42,819 nucleotides of DNA from Desulfobacterales bacterium (GTDB taxonomy: Bacteria > Desulfobacterota > Desulfobacteria > Desulfobacterales > JAHEIW01), in assembly GCA_020348305.1 (NCBI GenBank), contig CP070746.1, forward strand, positions 1,737,899-1,780,717, given 5' to 3'. Of this stretch, positions 24,269 through 33,984 are shown in pieces. Made by a program: the position numbers and the translations under genes. The stretch's first letter is position 1. Every line of letters starts with the position of its first letter. The notes under the pieces are model-generated. The model was given only the letters and a program-made list of their open reading frames with translations. It was not told the DNA's origin and did no database searches.

Positions 24269-26785
24269 CTAGACTCTTCTCCTTATATAGTAAATAATTA
24301 AAATAAACACAACGATTGCCGCCACCAAACCACCGAAGATTTCAACATTTGCCGCGATAAACATTGCTCGTCCTATGAGCTTCTGATGTTCTGGGTCGGT
24401 CTTCGGAATCATGCCAAGGTAATCACCTACCTTGGAGATCACCCGATAGACGAGCCTGCCCGAAGGTATCTCCTTGTGGCAGGACAAACACACCCCCACA
24501 CGTTCCATGTGGTCGCGCATCTCTTTGGTCAGCGGACCGTCTAAAGGCCAATGATGCCCGACGGTTTGCATCTGCTCGCCTTCACGGGAGACGACCTGGT
24601 CCAGATCCATGGGCAAATCAGGAACTGGGCTGATTTGAAACTGAGCCGTTTTCGTAACCAGCTGGCCTTTCTCATTCATTATATCGACATAAATACCTTT
24701 GGAGTATTGACGCAGGTATCGACCATCATGGGTCCCATATCCCAGAGCCTTGGCGGTGGCATGGCACGACGTACATTCGCGTGCTTGGCGGTCGATCGTA
24801 TGCGGAGCCGCCGGGGCCATATCGATTCCGCGCTGGCCCGCACTACCCCCGCCCTCTGTATTTGCGAGTGTGCGCCAGATCTTGTTGTGAACCAGTGTTT
24901 TGCCATCCGGGCTGATAACGGTAGTGATTTGCTGGCATCCGGGTATAATCGGGCCCACCCGGCCTTCACCGTTTATACCAAGCACCGGGTTCTCCCATCG
25001 CAAGTAGGAGCGGTTTTCAGAAGTTTTACCGTAGGCAACACCCGGCGCTACCGGTGGTTTGCCATCGCGAATGGATTCTGCCGTGTGGCCATCGGGAAAA
25101 TGGGTATTGCCGGCAGCCACCCAATCGGTGGCTTGTTTATCTCCAGAAAAATCAACTTTTACGTGGCAGCCATAACACTGCGGCGCCCAGGCCGAATGGC
25201 AGCCATAACATTCGATTTTCTGCAAGTGCTCCGGCGTTTGAATTTTTGCGGCAATCGCCGCATTTTTATTCTGCCATTTATTGTTTAGTTGAATCGATTT
25301 CAGAGTAGGCACTTCAAAATCCAACCCGCTGGCGGAATGCACAACGACTTTTTCGCCTTCACGCACCACATTGCCGAATGGATTGCCGCGGGCTGTCAGT
25401 AAATACCCGTCTTTGGCCGGATATTTCGTTCCAAATTTCTCCTGATTTTCCAGGAGCGTATTGGATACTGCCCGTGGTTTTTCATTGGCGAGATCGCGGC
25501 CGAATTCATCCCCCCAACCCAAGGGCAGTTCCCACGGGTATTGGGTAACTGTACCGTGGCAGTCGGAGCATTCAATTTCGACGTTCGCCAGCAATGTGCC
25601 GGTGATGTTGCCGTTGCCATGCGCCGAGGTTGTCGTGTGACAATCCTGACACAGGAGTCCGCCTTCAGGATTTCCTTCGCGGGATTTGAGCTGGTGGTGA
25701 ACATCATCTTTGATGAACTGGTAAAACTTGGTGTGCAGTTTTGGCTGCTCTTTGCCCTTAGGATTGAAGGGGCTGCCATAGGGAAACTCCATGAGCCCCT
25801 GGAAAGAGACGCCGATGCGCTTTCCCCGATTGTGGCAAGATACACAGGTTTCATGCGGAATACCGGAATAAACGTTATTGTTGACCACGACTTTGGTCTT
25901 GCGCGAAGACTGGATCGAATGGACCATGGAATGCCCGGATTGGTCGCGCTTTACCGTTTGGTCGCCACCCTCATATAGTCCCGCATTGTTATAAGGAATA
26001 TGACAAGCGGCACAGCCCATCCCGCGGAAGTCGCCACGCCTGTTGCGACCTTTGACACCGACATGACAGCGCTGGCAATCGGTACGAATATACGTGTAGA
26101 TGGCCGTTTGGGGATTTTCTTCAAGCTGCTCAACATCGGTTTTCGGAACCTGTTCGAGTTTGGATGGAAAGTTTTCCGGGTACGACTTCATGAGGGCTGT
26201 GGTGTAATCCTTGTATTCGTTTGTGCCGAAAACAGGGACGGGACCATCAGGATCATCCACATCGTAATTACCATATTTTTTTGCGTAACCTGTTGCGGCA
26301 GCCCCCCAGCCCCAGAGAGCACCTTGAATTTTTCCGGCCTCGGTCTGCATGATGGAGCGGTATTGGGCATAGGTCCATTTTTCGTGGCATTGGCCGCAAA
26401 TCTTCTGATTGACCCACACCGAAGCGGAATGAAGCACAAACGTATTGAGAGGACTTCCATCAGGCGCACCGGTGTGAGCCTTTTTCGCGTCCTTTTCTTC
26501 GGTGGGATCGCCGCCATGACAAACCACACAGCCGTTGGGATCGCCCAACTTGGATCCCGTGGCATAAATCTGTTTCGCCATCTCAGAGTTATGGGCACGG
26601 ATGGGCTCAATGCCAGAATGACATTTTCCCGGTGCCAGGCATCCCGTGTTCGGAGCCGGATAGCCTTTGGGATCCATCTCTGGTAAGGCGAATTCTGCAA
26701 ATGAGGTTGAGGAAAAAGTCATAACCAGGCAGGCGAAGAATAAAGGAAGCCCAATCCCCATAAACCGTCGAAAATGGGAGCGCAT
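24269..26785 (-). CDS. Membrane-anchored multihaem c-type cytochrome (11 CxxCH plus one CX5CH)
   Basis: This 838-residue protein has a signal peptide (RRFMGIGLPLFFACLVMTFS, cleaved near SFA-EF), a periplasmic body, and a C-terminal membrane helix (FGGLVAAIVVFILIIYYI, then RRRV). Eleven CxxCH haem sites are visible: CVVCH, CGQCH, CQRCH, CAACH, CVSCH, CQDCH, CSDCH, two CYGCH, CTSCH and CLSCH. A twelfth possible site near residue 49 is CLAPGKCH, with five residues between the cysteines. The start at 26785 follows AGGAGGAG. It probably carries electrons at the outer face of the inner membrane; donor and acceptor are unknown because no quinone oxidoreductase, Fe-S or NrfD-like gene is adjacent. 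It resembles known cytochromes in haem spacing only; I cannot assign a subfamily. Confidence 0.88.
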   Translation of the reverse strand: MRSHFRRFMGIGLPLFFACLVMTFSSTSFAEFALPEMDPKGYPAPNTGCLAPGKCHSGIEPIRAHNSEMAKQIYATGSKLGDPNGCVVCHGGDPTEEKDAKKAHTGAPDGSPLNTFVLHSASVWVNQKICGQCHEKWTYAQYRSIMQTEAGKIQGALWGWGAAATGYAKKYGNYDVDDPDGPVPVFGTNEYKDYTTALMKSYPENFPSKLEQVPKTDVEQLEENPQTAIYTYIRTDCQRCHVGVKGRNRRGDFRGMGCAACHIPYNNAGLYEGGDQTVKRDQSGHSMVHSIQSSRKTKVVVNNNVYSGIPHETCVSCHNRGKRIGVSFQGLMEFPYGSPFNPKGKEQPKLHTKFYQFIKDDVHHQLKSREGNPEGGLLCQDCHTTTSAHGNGNITGTLLANVEIECSDCHGTVTQYPWELPLGWGDEFGRDLANEKPRAVSNTLLENQEKFGTKYPAKDGYLLTARGNPFGNVVREGEKVVVHSASGLDFEVPTLKSIQLNNKWQNKNAAIAAKIQTPEHLQKIECYGCHSAWAPQCYGCHVKVDFSGDKQATDWVAAGNTHFPDGHTAESIRDGKPPVAPGVAYGKTSENRSYLRWENPVLGINGEGRVGPIIPGCQQITTVISPDGKTLVHNKIWRTLANTEGGGSAGQRGIDMAPAAPHTIDRQARECTSCHATAKALGYGTHDGRYLRQYSKGIYVDIMNEKGQLVTKTAQFQISPVPDLPMDLDQVVSREGEQMQTVGHHWPLDGPLTKEMRDHMERVGVCLSCHKEIPSGRLVYRVISKVGDYLGMIPKTDPEHQKLIGRAMFIAANVEIFGGLVAAIVVFILIIYYIRRRV

Positions 26786-27117
26786 CGTTCTCCTCCTTTT
26801 ACAAGAAAACACGGATAGATTGCTTGAAGATAAGGTTGTTAGTTTACGAAAAATATACTTTTAAGACTCGTAAATAAGGAAAATAAATCGTTTATGTTTA
26901 TATAAAGATCTCTATGGCGCTTTTGAGTCGTATAGATAGAGAAAGAAGGAAGAAATGCGGCAAGTTCTATTCCCATTAATCAGGTATACTTTTTGATGTC
27001 AAGAAAAAATTAGATTTAAATCAAGATGTGCGATAAATACGATCATAAATGGTTCGCATATCTTATATAAAGCTCAATTGGAAAGGATCTAAACCATTTA
27101 GAAAAATCTAAAAAAAC
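26786..27117. other. Intergenic region upstream of the cytochrome
   Basis: This AT-rich stretch of about 330 bases must hold the cytochrome promoter on the minus strand. I see the ribosome site next to the gene and the DegP terminator at the far side, but no clear sigma-54, sigma-28 or operator motif. Confidence 0.45.
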
Positions 27118-27162
27118 AAACCGCAGGCGCGCACGAACTACTATCTCACACGTCTGCGGTTT
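27103..27162 (-). terminator. Rho-independent terminator after the DegP-type protease
   Basis: AAACCGCAGGCG (27118-27129) pairs with CGTCTGCGGTTT (27151-27162), about 11 of 12 positions, around a 21-base loop. On the minus strand it is followed by GTTTTTTTAGA. It lies just past the protease stop at 27190. Confidence 0.82.
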
Positions 27163-27189
27163 TGAGTTTTCAATTTAAATGAATTGCCT

Positions 27190-28659
27190 TTAGGAAATTG
27201 TTATCACCACAAAACCCGCATTCGGTCGCTTAACGAGGAGTTGGACAGAATCACTGGATCTATTTTTCAATTCAGACTGCAATCCTTTGACCGTATCAAC
27301 GGGCTTGCGATTGACCTCCTTAACGAGATCACCTTGCTGAATTCCGGCCTGGTCTGCTTTGCTGCCGGGTTGCACACCGATAACCAGCACACCGTTTTCA
27401 TCCTCCGAGTGGCCGAACCGACGAGCCGATTCCGGCGTTAGCTCCGTAACCTGCATGCCAAGATCACCGTTGTCTTCCAGCTCCTGTTTGGCCACCAATT
27501 CGGAATCCTGCCGTTTGGCCAATTCAGCATAAAACGTTTTTTCTTTGCCGTCTCTGAGAACCATAATAGCCGTGCGCTTGCCAACCGGAAGACCGGCAAT
27601 GGTAGCGGATAGCTCACGACCTGTATTGACGGGTTTCCCGTCCACAGCAATAATGATGTCGTTGGGTTTAATACCGGCTTTTTCGGCCGGATCCCCTCTA
27701 AACACCTGGGATACCAGAACCCCTTTTTTGTCTTTCAGATTGTAATAGTCGGCCAGCTCAGGGGTAAGGTCTTGGATTCCGACCCCCAGCCAGCCGCGGG
27801 TAACCGACCCGTCTTCTTTGAGCTGCGAAATGATTCCTTGGGCCAGATTGATGGGTATCGCAAAGCCGATTCCCTGTCCCTGGGCAACAATAGCTGTATT
27901 AATACCAACTACCTCACCGCTCATATTTAGCAGCGGGCCTCCGCTATTTCCAGGGTTAATAGAAGCATCCGTTTGAATAAAATCATCATAGGGCCCAGCT
28001 CCGATCACACGACCCTTGGCACTGACAATACCCGCGGTTACGGTTTGTTCGAGACCAAACGGACTGCCGATCGCTACCACCCAACTCCCAACGTCGAGTT
28101 TTTCCGAGTCGCCCAGTTTCAAGGGAACCAACTCCGAGGATCCCTTTATTTTTATGAGGGCTAAATCGGTATTCGGATCGCGGCCGATCAATTCGGCATC
28201 ATATTCTTTACCATTGGCCAGTTTAACTTTAATCTCGTCGGCATTCTCAATGACATGGTTGTTGGTAACAATATAACCGTCCTTATCTATGAAAAACCCG
28301 GACCCCAGACTTCGCTGCTTGAAATCGCGGGATGGTCCACGCTCAGAAAAAGGCCCGAAGAATTCGTGAAACGGATTTTTTTCGCCATGAGGATTTTTGG
28401 GGCCAAACGGATTTCCAAAGAAATGTCGAAACACCGGCCCGCCGCCTTTCATCGTTTTGACGGTTCGAATATTGACCACTCCCGGCTTAACTTCTTTGGC
28501 AAGTTCAGCAAAATTCATTGGTACCATCTGGACTTTGTAATCAACTGATGTGGTTGCTTTCGCTGCAGTTTCATTCCCCAGTCCATATCCCCAAATAAAT
28601 CCGGCTAATACCAAAACGACAATTGCTATTGTAAGTTTTTTAAAATAATTGATTTTCAT
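27190..28659 (-). CDS. degP: Periplasmic serine protease/chaperone DegP (HtrA/Do family)
   Basis: DegP-type proteins degrade or refold misfolded envelope proteins. The 489-residue protein has an N-terminal membrane/signal segment (residues 8-26), then a trypsin-like domain with the full catalytic triad: His135 in VTNNHVIENA, Asp165 in RDPNTDLALIKI and Ser239 in NPGNSGGPLLN. Two PDZ domains follow at about residues 285-370 (GWLGVGIQDLTPELAD...) and 390-485 (GDLGMQVTELTPESARRFGH...). A Pro/Gly/Phe-rich loop (residues 72-110) precedes the protease, as in the Q-linker/LA loop of the family. It is monocistronic. I cannot tell DegP from MucD or DegQ from sequence alone; the symbol is the broad Do-family name. 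Confidence 0.92.
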   Translation of the reverse strand: MKINYFKKLTIAIVVLVLAGFIWGYGLGNETAAKATTSVDYKVQMVPMNFAELAKEVKPGVVNIRTVKTMKGGGPVFRHFFGNPFGPKNPHGEKNPFHEFFGPFSERGPSRDFKQRSLGSGFFIDKDGYIVTNNHVIENADEIKVKLANGKEYDAELIGRDPNTDLALIKIKGSSELVPLKLGDSEKLDVGSWVVAIGSPFGLEQTVTAGIVSAKGRVIGAGPYDDFIQTDASINPGNSGGPLLNMSGEVVGINTAIVAQGQGIGFAIPINLAQGIISQLKEDGSVTRGWLGVGIQDLTPELADYYNLKDKKGVLVSQVFRGDPAEKAGIKPNDIIIAVDGKPVNTGRELSATIAGLPVGKRTAIMVLRDGKEKTFYAELAKRQDSELVAKQELEDNGDLGMQVTELTPESARRFGHSEDENGVLVIGVQPGSKADQAGIQQGDLVKEVNRKPVDTVKGLQSELKNRSSDSVQLLVKRPNAGFVVITIS

Positions 28660-28864
28660 AATTTCAACCTCCCGATAATGAAAGCGTATATTAAAAAAAG
28701 TTGCCCAACCTGGCTGTAGGATAACACGGCAAGTTAACGGGAAGATGATCTGAAGATGATCAAAATGTTATTTCCGGGATGATAAATTGAGATTTCGAAT
28801 GGAAGGCATCAGGCAATATTAATTAAATATCAAATAGTTGTAAGGTATTTGAGTAAGGCAGGAA

Positions 28865-29083
28865 TTAGGACTCATCATCGGGGCACACGCTCGACCATTT
28901 GGTTACTCTAACGCAGTTGCCTCGACGTTCGTCTTGCTGTCTTCGATCTGTTCCCTTTCTTCTTTCTATTCCACCGTTTTGAAAATAATCCAAATCGTAG
29001 GCAACACGTCTATCTTCGCCCGAGCGGCGATCAATAAAAGGGTCATTTTCTCTCTCATCTTTTAAAACATATTCATTTTCCAT
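28865..29083 (-). CDS. Small Arg-rich protein with RRxGxDRR motif, paralogue 1
   Basis: This 72-residue basic protein shares a clear pattern with the next gene: IDRRSGEDRR, then GGIERRKGTDRRQQDERR, and a C-terminal VRVTKWSSV. There is no signal peptide, membrane segment or Cys cluster. The ATG at 29083 is preferred because GGGGCAG lies about 9 bases upstream. Function is unknown; repeated RR pairs suggest nucleic-acid or acidic-surface binding, which is inference only. I recall similar small proteins in Desulfobacterota genomes but cannot verify this. Confidence 0.6.
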   Translation of the reverse strand: MENEYVLKDERENDPFIDRRSGEDRRVAYDLDYFQNGGIERRKGTDRRQQDERRGNCVRVTKWSSVCPDDES

Positions 29084-29220
29084 TTTTAGCTGCCCCAATA
29101 TTTCAATAATGCTTTAATATAATTAGCCAAGATATAATTGGCAATAAAATAATAGAAAATATTAGTTTTGAACTTCAAAAGAATACTAAAATAGGCTTAT
29201 ATTTTATTTGCTACTAGGAG

Positions 29221-29433
29221 CTATTTTAAAAATTTCGCTATTTTTAAATCCCTAAGAAAAACACTAGACCACTTACCAACTCTTACCCAACCTCGTCTCC
29301 TTTCTTTTTGCAACCTTCTCTCTTTAAGCTTCCGACGTTCTGATCCTTTGTAAAAAAAACGAGTCGGCGTAAACATTCTGCGTCTATCTTTCCCTGTGCG
29401 CCGATCAATAGATGAACGCATTATTGCTAACAT
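29221..29433 (-). CDS. Small Arg-rich protein with RRxGxDRR motif, paralogue 2
   Basis: This 70-residue protein aligns with paralogue 1 over most of its length: IDRRTGKDRR, GSERRKLKERRLQKERR, GWVRVGKWSSVF. The order and spacing of the motifs are kept while the middle differs (FTPTRFFYKG against YDLDYFQNGG). The ribosome site is AAGGA. The 137 bases between the two genes are AT-rich with no terminator, so they may share a transcript or each have a promoter. Function is unknown. Confidence 0.6.
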   Translation of the reverse strand: MLAIMRSSIDRRTGKDRRRMFTPTRFFYKGSERRKLKERRLQKERRRGWVRVGKWSSVFLRDLKIAKFLK

Positions 29434-29667
29434 CGGATTCCTTAAATTTGTGGATTTAGATTATAATGCCAGGAGATAAACAGATAATAAATTTGTCAGT
29501 GCAAAAATCATGCAAAAACAGTATGTTAAATAAATATTTAAAATAGGTAGAAATTACAGATACATATATCAATTAGAACTAACGCGCAATTAGGTATTGA
29601 GAAATGAATTAACCAATTATTCTGAAATTAATTTCACAATTTGAAAGGCTTTATTGGCTGCCGTTTT

Positions 29668-30054
29668 TTAGAATGATGCTGCGATATACTTAATTATGTT
29701 CCCAAAAGGCGTTCCGGGACCAAAGACCTCGTCAATGCCCTCCGATTTAAGCTTTGGAATATCATCGGGAGGTATAGTACCACCGATAATTACAACCTTC
29801 TCCTCAGCCCCTTTTTCTTTGAGCCGTTTAACAACTTCAGGGGCCAGCATCATATGGTTTCCGGATAGGGTGCTCAATCCGACGACATCGGCATCCTCTT
29901 GAATAGCCGTCTCCACGATATTTTCCGGCAGTTGATTACCCAGATAAATGACTTCCATGCCTGAATCGCGCAAAGCGCGCGCCACCATAATACTGCCTCT
30001 CCAGTGGGCATCCATTCCCAGACGTGCAATTATGACCCTGATGCGCTTTTTCAT
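29668..30054 (-). CDS. B12-binding (small) subunit of an acyl-CoA mutase
   Basis: This 128-residue protein is a stand-alone cobalamin domain of the methylmalonyl-CoA mutase family. The base-off B12 motif is DAHWRG (Asp15, His17, Gly20), matching DxHxxG, followed by VIYLGNQLPENIVETA, DVVGLSTLSGNHM and IIGGTIPPDDIPKLK. Asp15 and His17 match D608 and H610 of P. shermanii MCM. The position of MCM Lys604 is Arg11 here. The ribosome site is AAAGGAAG, 39 bases after the large-subunit stop, so the two form an operon with the large subunit first. Confidence 0.88.
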   Translation of the reverse strand: MKKRIRVIIARLGMDAHWRGSIMVARALRDSGMEVIYLGNQLPENIVETAIQEDADVVGLSTLSGNHMMLAPEVVKRLKEKGAEEKVVIIGGTIPPDDIPKLKSEGIDEVFGPGTPFGNIIKYIAASF

Positions 30055-30093
30055 AGTTCTTCCTTTAACATTTTATTATTAAACTCAAAAATA

Positions 30094-31785
30094 TTAGAAT
30101 AAAGGAGCGTTCCATGTACCATAGCTATCCTTAAGCCTACGTGATATTTCTCCCTCGGTTATACAGGCTTTCACTGAATCTGTTATGACCTCCATCAGGT
30201 TACCGTTTTCTTCACAACAGCGCGCAATCGCATCCAATGCATGCTGGGCTTGGGTGGAATTTCGTTTCTTTTTGATTTGTTTAAGTTTTTCTTCCTGTAT
30301 GCGGAGTGTTTCCGGCACCTCAAAAAGCGCCATCGGCAGTTTTTCTTCTTTGACCTGGTGGCAATTTAATCCCACAACCGACATTTTTCCGGATTCAACT
30401 GCCTGTTGATATTCATAGGCCGCATTTGATATTTTCTGGTGAATCCAGCCGGTTTTTACCGCCTCAACAATACCGCCCATTTCTTCAATTTTATCCAAGG
30501 TGTTGCTGATCTTTTGCTCCAGTTGGTTGGTCAGGGTCTCGATAAAATACGAACCACCTAAAGGATCGATGGTATGGGTTACCCCTGTTTCTAATTGTAA
30601 AATCTGGTTGGTCCTTAAGGCCGTAAGGGCCGACTGTTCGGTCGGCGTGCACAGCGCCTCATCATATGCGTCTATATGCACGGATTGCGCTCCACCTAAC
30701 ACTGCCGCTAACCCGTGATAAGCCGCCCTGGCAATATTGTTTAACGGCTGTTGCGCAGTTAAGGCGACTCCTGCCGTTTGAACATGGAACCTGAATCTCA
30801 AAGACCGGGGGTCTTTCGCTGCGAAACGTTCCTGCATTATCCTGTACCAAATTCTGCGAGCGGCACGGTATTTTGCAATTTCCTCAAAAAAATCGTTGTG
30901 GGCGGAAAGAAAAAAACTTAACCGGGGTGCAAAGCGGTCGATTTCAAATCCGCGTTGGATCAGTTCTTCGCAACAGGCAATTGCATTGGATATAACAAAG
31001 GCGACTTCCTGAATGGCCGTGCAGCCGGACTCACGATAGTTATAGCCGGAAAAGCTCACAGGATTCCAGCGTGGTACATATTTGGTGCAGAATTCTATGG
31101 CATCACAGCTCAATTTAAAAGATACCCGCGGGGGCAAAACTTCCGGGGCAATCGTGATGACGGTCTCCATCAAAAAATCGTTTTGGCTTGTGCCAGTCAA
31201 TTTTTGTAGAGGGATGCCTCTGAGCTGAGCATTGGTAAAATACATGGATTGCACGATAATATTGCAGATGGGCTGACATGTCACCAGAGACGTACTGATC
31301 TTTTCAATGGGTATATCATCGAATAGGATCTGCATGTCCGCCAGCGTATCTATGGCAACACCTCCGCGCCCTGCATCCGCGCTGGCAATGGGATCGGTCG
31401 AATCATACCCCCTAAGGGTAGGATAATCGAAAACCCCATTGATCCCAGTAGCGCCTTCTTTAAGTAAAAATTTATATCTTTTATTTGTCTCCTCCGGAGG
31501 CCCGAAGCCGGCCAGTTGTCGAATCGTCCAGCTGCGCCCACGATACATAGTCGGGTAAACGCCGCGAACATACGGTTCCTCCCCGGGAAACCCTATATCC
31601 TGTATGTAATTTAGATCAGAAACATCTGCCGGTGTATACAGGGATTTAATAGGTATGCCGGAAAGCGTGTGCAAGGCATGCTGCCGCTTTTTCTTGGCGA
31701 AGGATGACTTATCCTGCCATACTTTTTTCTTTTTTCTGATATCTTTTACAACTTCAGCGTCATATAGTCTGGTTGCCGCTGTCAT
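30094..31785 (-). CDS. Catalytic (large) subunit of a B12-dependent acyl-CoA mutase
   Basis: This 563-residue protein is a TIM-barrel acyl-CoA mutase subunit; the cobalamin domain is encoded separately just downstream. Family features are GVYPTMYRGRSWTIRQLAGF (Tyr81, matching MCM Y89), GINGVFDYPTLRGYDSTDP, TGTSQNDFLMETV (Gln201, matching MCM Q197), and RWNPVSFSGYNYRESGCTAI. Aligned by eye, Thr211 stands at the position of MCM R207 (substrate carboxylate) and Asn249 at MCM H244. The region TLADMQILFDDIP...SLVTCQP also departs from the usual SMTMNGAVLP. The reaction is probably a carbon-skeleton rearrangement of a CoA thioester, but not confidently methylmalonyl-CoA/succinyl-CoA. The ribosome site is GGAGG. 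Confidence 0.85.
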   Translation of the reverse strand: MTAATRLYDAEVVKDIRKKKKVWQDKSSFAKKKRQHALHTLSGIPIKSLYTPADVSDLNYIQDIGFPGEEPYVRGVYPTMYRGRSWTIRQLAGFGPPEETNKRYKFLLKEGATGINGVFDYPTLRGYDSTDPIASADAGRGGVAIDTLADMQILFDDIPIEKISTSLVTCQPICNIIVQSMYFTNAQLRGIPLQKLTGTSQNDFLMETVITIAPEVLPPRVSFKLSCDAIEFCTKYVPRWNPVSFSGYNYRESGCTAIQEVAFVISNAIACCEELIQRGFEIDRFAPRLSFFLSAHNDFFEEIAKYRAARRIWYRIMQERFAAKDPRSLRFRFHVQTAGVALTAQQPLNNIARAAYHGLAAVLGGAQSVHIDAYDEALCTPTEQSALTALRTNQILQLETGVTHTIDPLGGSYFIETLTNQLEQKISNTLDKIEEMGGIVEAVKTGWIHQKISNAAYEYQQAVESGKMSVVGLNCHQVKEEKLPMALFEVPETLRIQEEKLKQIKKKRNSTQAQHALDAIARCCEENGNLMEVITDSVKACITEGEISRRLKDSYGTWNAPLF

Positions 31786-31838
31786 TTGGTCTGCCTCCTT
31801 AGTCTTTTTTCTGAATCATAAATACAAGAAATGTATGT

Positions 31839-33263
31839 TTAAAAACCAATTCCAGGAAGGGTTACTGTGAAGGTGCTTCCCTGGTTAGGTGTGCTTACAA
31901 CGGTAATATCGCCACCATGGGCCCGGGCGACAGTTTGGGAAAAACTGAGTCCCAGTCCGGTGCCACTCTGGGATCGACTGGGATCACAGCGATAAAAACG
32001 TTCAAAGATGTGGGGAAGATCGTCTTGAGAAATGCCCATGCCTGTATCTTGTATCGCGATTTCCACTTTTTGATGGCCCTCGGCAAGAACCGACACCTCA
32101 ATCCGGCTATCAGGCGGTGTATAGTTGATGGCATTATCAAGCAAATTGGCAATCATCCTTTGAATTAAGCGAATATCGCCGTAAAGTCTGAAAGCTTCTT
32201 TTGCATGGCAAACCATCGTTACTCCCTTATCTTCGGCTGCAGACTGAAACAGGTCACAGGCATCACGGACAACTGCAGCGATATCAATTTCTTTTCTATC
32301 CAATTGACCAACACCCGCCTCGGCTTTGGATATAAAAAGCATGGTGTTGATCATATCTAGTAGCCGGTCGCACTCTTCAATCGTACTGGCCGCCATGCTT
32401 TCATATTCCTTCAGGGATGCAGCCGAAGTCAAGGTGACTTCGGATATCCCCCGCATACGGGTAATGGGGCCTTTTAGATCATGGGCGATGTTGTCGCTCA
32501 TATCTTTGATTTCGGTTACCAAAGCCTGTATTCGATCCAACATCTGATTAAAGGTGATTGCCAGTTGATCGATTTCATCCTCGCGTTTATTGACCGGCAC
32601 CCGCTCTTGAAGACTACCGTTGGATATGCGTCTTGCCGTTTGAGTTACCGTTTCGACACCGGCCAGCGCCCGTCTGGCCATAAACCAGCCGACGACAGCT
32701 GCCAGCAAGAAAAGAATCGCCATCGTCGTGATAAATATTTTACGAAAGACTTCGATGACACGGGTATAGTTTTCCATGGATTGGCCCAGCTGCAAGATAA
32801 CGCTTGGACTGAAAAGGATATAGAGAACCCGAATCTGGTGTCGACGATCGGGCGTGCGGATGATATCAAAAACCGGTCGGTTGTCTTCCAGCAATTGATT
32901 GATGGCGTTTCGTTCAATGCCGATATCTCGCCAATAGGACATGTTGGAGGAAGAAAAAACAATTCCTGTAGGATATAGAAACCGAAAAAAAATCTTCTTT
33001 TCACCGGCTGCCTGAGCCTCAAGAACCGCCTGCCGCTGAGCGGCTTCGATACCCCGTGCTTTTCGGATGGACGTTAGCGCTCGTGCTTCTTCCAACAGAT
33101 CCTGGTCGGTACGATCCCGAATCACAGCGGTAATCAATAAGTAGAAAAAGAGGAAGGCCACACATGAAGACACCAGAAAGACACCTGCGTACCAGAGAGT
33201 CAACCGAAAGGCCAGGGTATGACGGATACTAAGCAGTCTCTTCTTTAGCTTGCTTGAGGACAT
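31839..33263 (-). CDS. Sensor histidine kinase, heavy-metal-sensor/CusS-like layout
   Basis: This 474-residue membrane kinase has two membrane helices (about residues 22-48 and 173-195) bracketing a periplasmic sensor of about 125 residues, then a HAMP domain ([37 protein letters not shown]). The kinase core follows with the phosphorylated His261 ([18 protein letters not shown]), N box ([18 protein letters not shown]) and G boxes ([28 protein letters not shown]). It starts inside the end of the response regulator gene (35-base overlap), so regulator and kinase are translationally coupled. The cue is unknown; the layout resembles CusS-type metal sensors but the sensor domain is not conserved enough to say. 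Confidence 0.88.
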   Translation of the reverse strand: MSSSKLKKRLLSIRHTLAFRLTLWYAGVFLVSSCVAFLFFYLLITAVIRDRTDQDLLEEARALTSIRKARGIEAAQRQAVLEAQAAGEKKIFFRFLYPTGIVFSSSNMSYWRDIGIERNAINQLLEDNRPVFDIIRTPDRRHQIRVLYILFSPSVILQLGQSMENYTRVIEVFRKIFITTMAILFLLAAVVGWFMARRALAGVETVTQTARRISNGSLQERVPVNKREDEIDQLAITFNQMLDRIQALVTEIKDMSDNIAHDLKGPITRMRGISEVTLTSAASLKEYESMAASTIEECDRLLDMINTMLFISKAEAGVGQLDRKEIDIAAVVRDACDLFQSAAEDKGVTMVCHAKEAFRLYGDIRLIQRMIANLLDNAINYTPPDSRIEVSVLAEGHQKVEIAIQDTGMGISQDDLPHIFERFYRCDPSRSQSGTGLGLSFSQTVARAHGGDITVVSTPNQGSTFTVTLPGIGF

Positions 33264-33918
33264 ATCCCACTCCGCGTACCGTGTGAATCAACTTGGTTGG
33301 AAATTCTTTATCAATTTTTTCCCGGAGTTTATAAATTCGCGATTCCACCACATTGGTCTGGGGATCAAAATGATAATCCCACACATGCTCCATAATCATG
33401 GTTTTGGAAACAACTCTGCCGGCATTACGCACTAAATACTCCAATAAGGAAAACTCCAGCGGTTGAAGATCGATCTTCTTTTCGGCCCTAACAACTTGAC
33501 GGGTAATCAAATTCATGGAAACATCGCCCACCACCAATCGGGTCGGCTCGGTTTGGTCGGTGCTTCGCCGAATCAGTGCCTGAATTCGGGCGAGCAATTC
33601 GGAAAAGGCAAATGGTTTGGTCAAATAATCATCTCCACCGGTCTGCAGCCCTTTCACGCGATCGTCAACAGTGTCTTTGGCGCTTAAAATAATGACCGGT
33701 GTATTTATCTTTTCCTGCCGCATTTTTTCAATAAGGGTCAAGCCATCCAATTTGGGAAGCATAATATCAACAATGGCGGCATCATAAGGTTCGGTCACCG
33801 CCAGATGAAGTCCATCTTCGCCGTCAAGGGCATGATCGACCGCAAATCCCCCGGCCTTCAGACCTTTTATAATAAATGAGGCGATCTTCTGATCATCTTC
33901 AACGAGCAGTATTCTCAT
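33229..33918 (-). CDS. OmpR-family response regulator
   Basis: This 229-residue transcription factor pairs with the kinase. The receiver domain (residues 1-120) has the acidic pocket VEDDQ (Asp8, Asp9), phosphoacceptor Asp51 in [13 protein letters not shown], and Lys81 in [15 protein letters not shown]. The winged-helix domain (about 130-225) shows [40 protein letters not shown] and [14 protein letters not shown], then [10 protein letters not shown], the usual OmpR/PhoB end. It is first in the two-gene operon. Target promoters are not visible here. Confidence 0.92.
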   Translation of the reverse strand: MRILLVEDDQKIASFIIKGLKAGGFAVDHALDGEDGLHLAVTEPYDAAIVDIMLPKLDGLTLIEKMRQEKINTPVIILSAKDTVDDRVKGLQTGGDDYLTKPFAFSELLARIQALIRRSTDQTEPTRLVVGDVSMNLITRQVVRAEKKIDLQPLEFSLLEYLVRNAGRVVSKTMIMEHVWDYHFDPQTNVVESRIYKLREKIDKEFPTKLIHTVRGVGYVLKQAKEETA

Positions 33919-33984
33919 GGGGTGTATTCCTTGATCTATGAAACTAATGCAATGAATTGGGCAATTGATAGTAATGAAAATGTT

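Noticed and set aside
24551..25288. Long plus-strand open frame opposite the cytochrome
   Set aside because: It is antisense to a clearly coding multihaem protein; such frames arise from the codon bias of the other strand. The same holds for the frame at 26000-26686.
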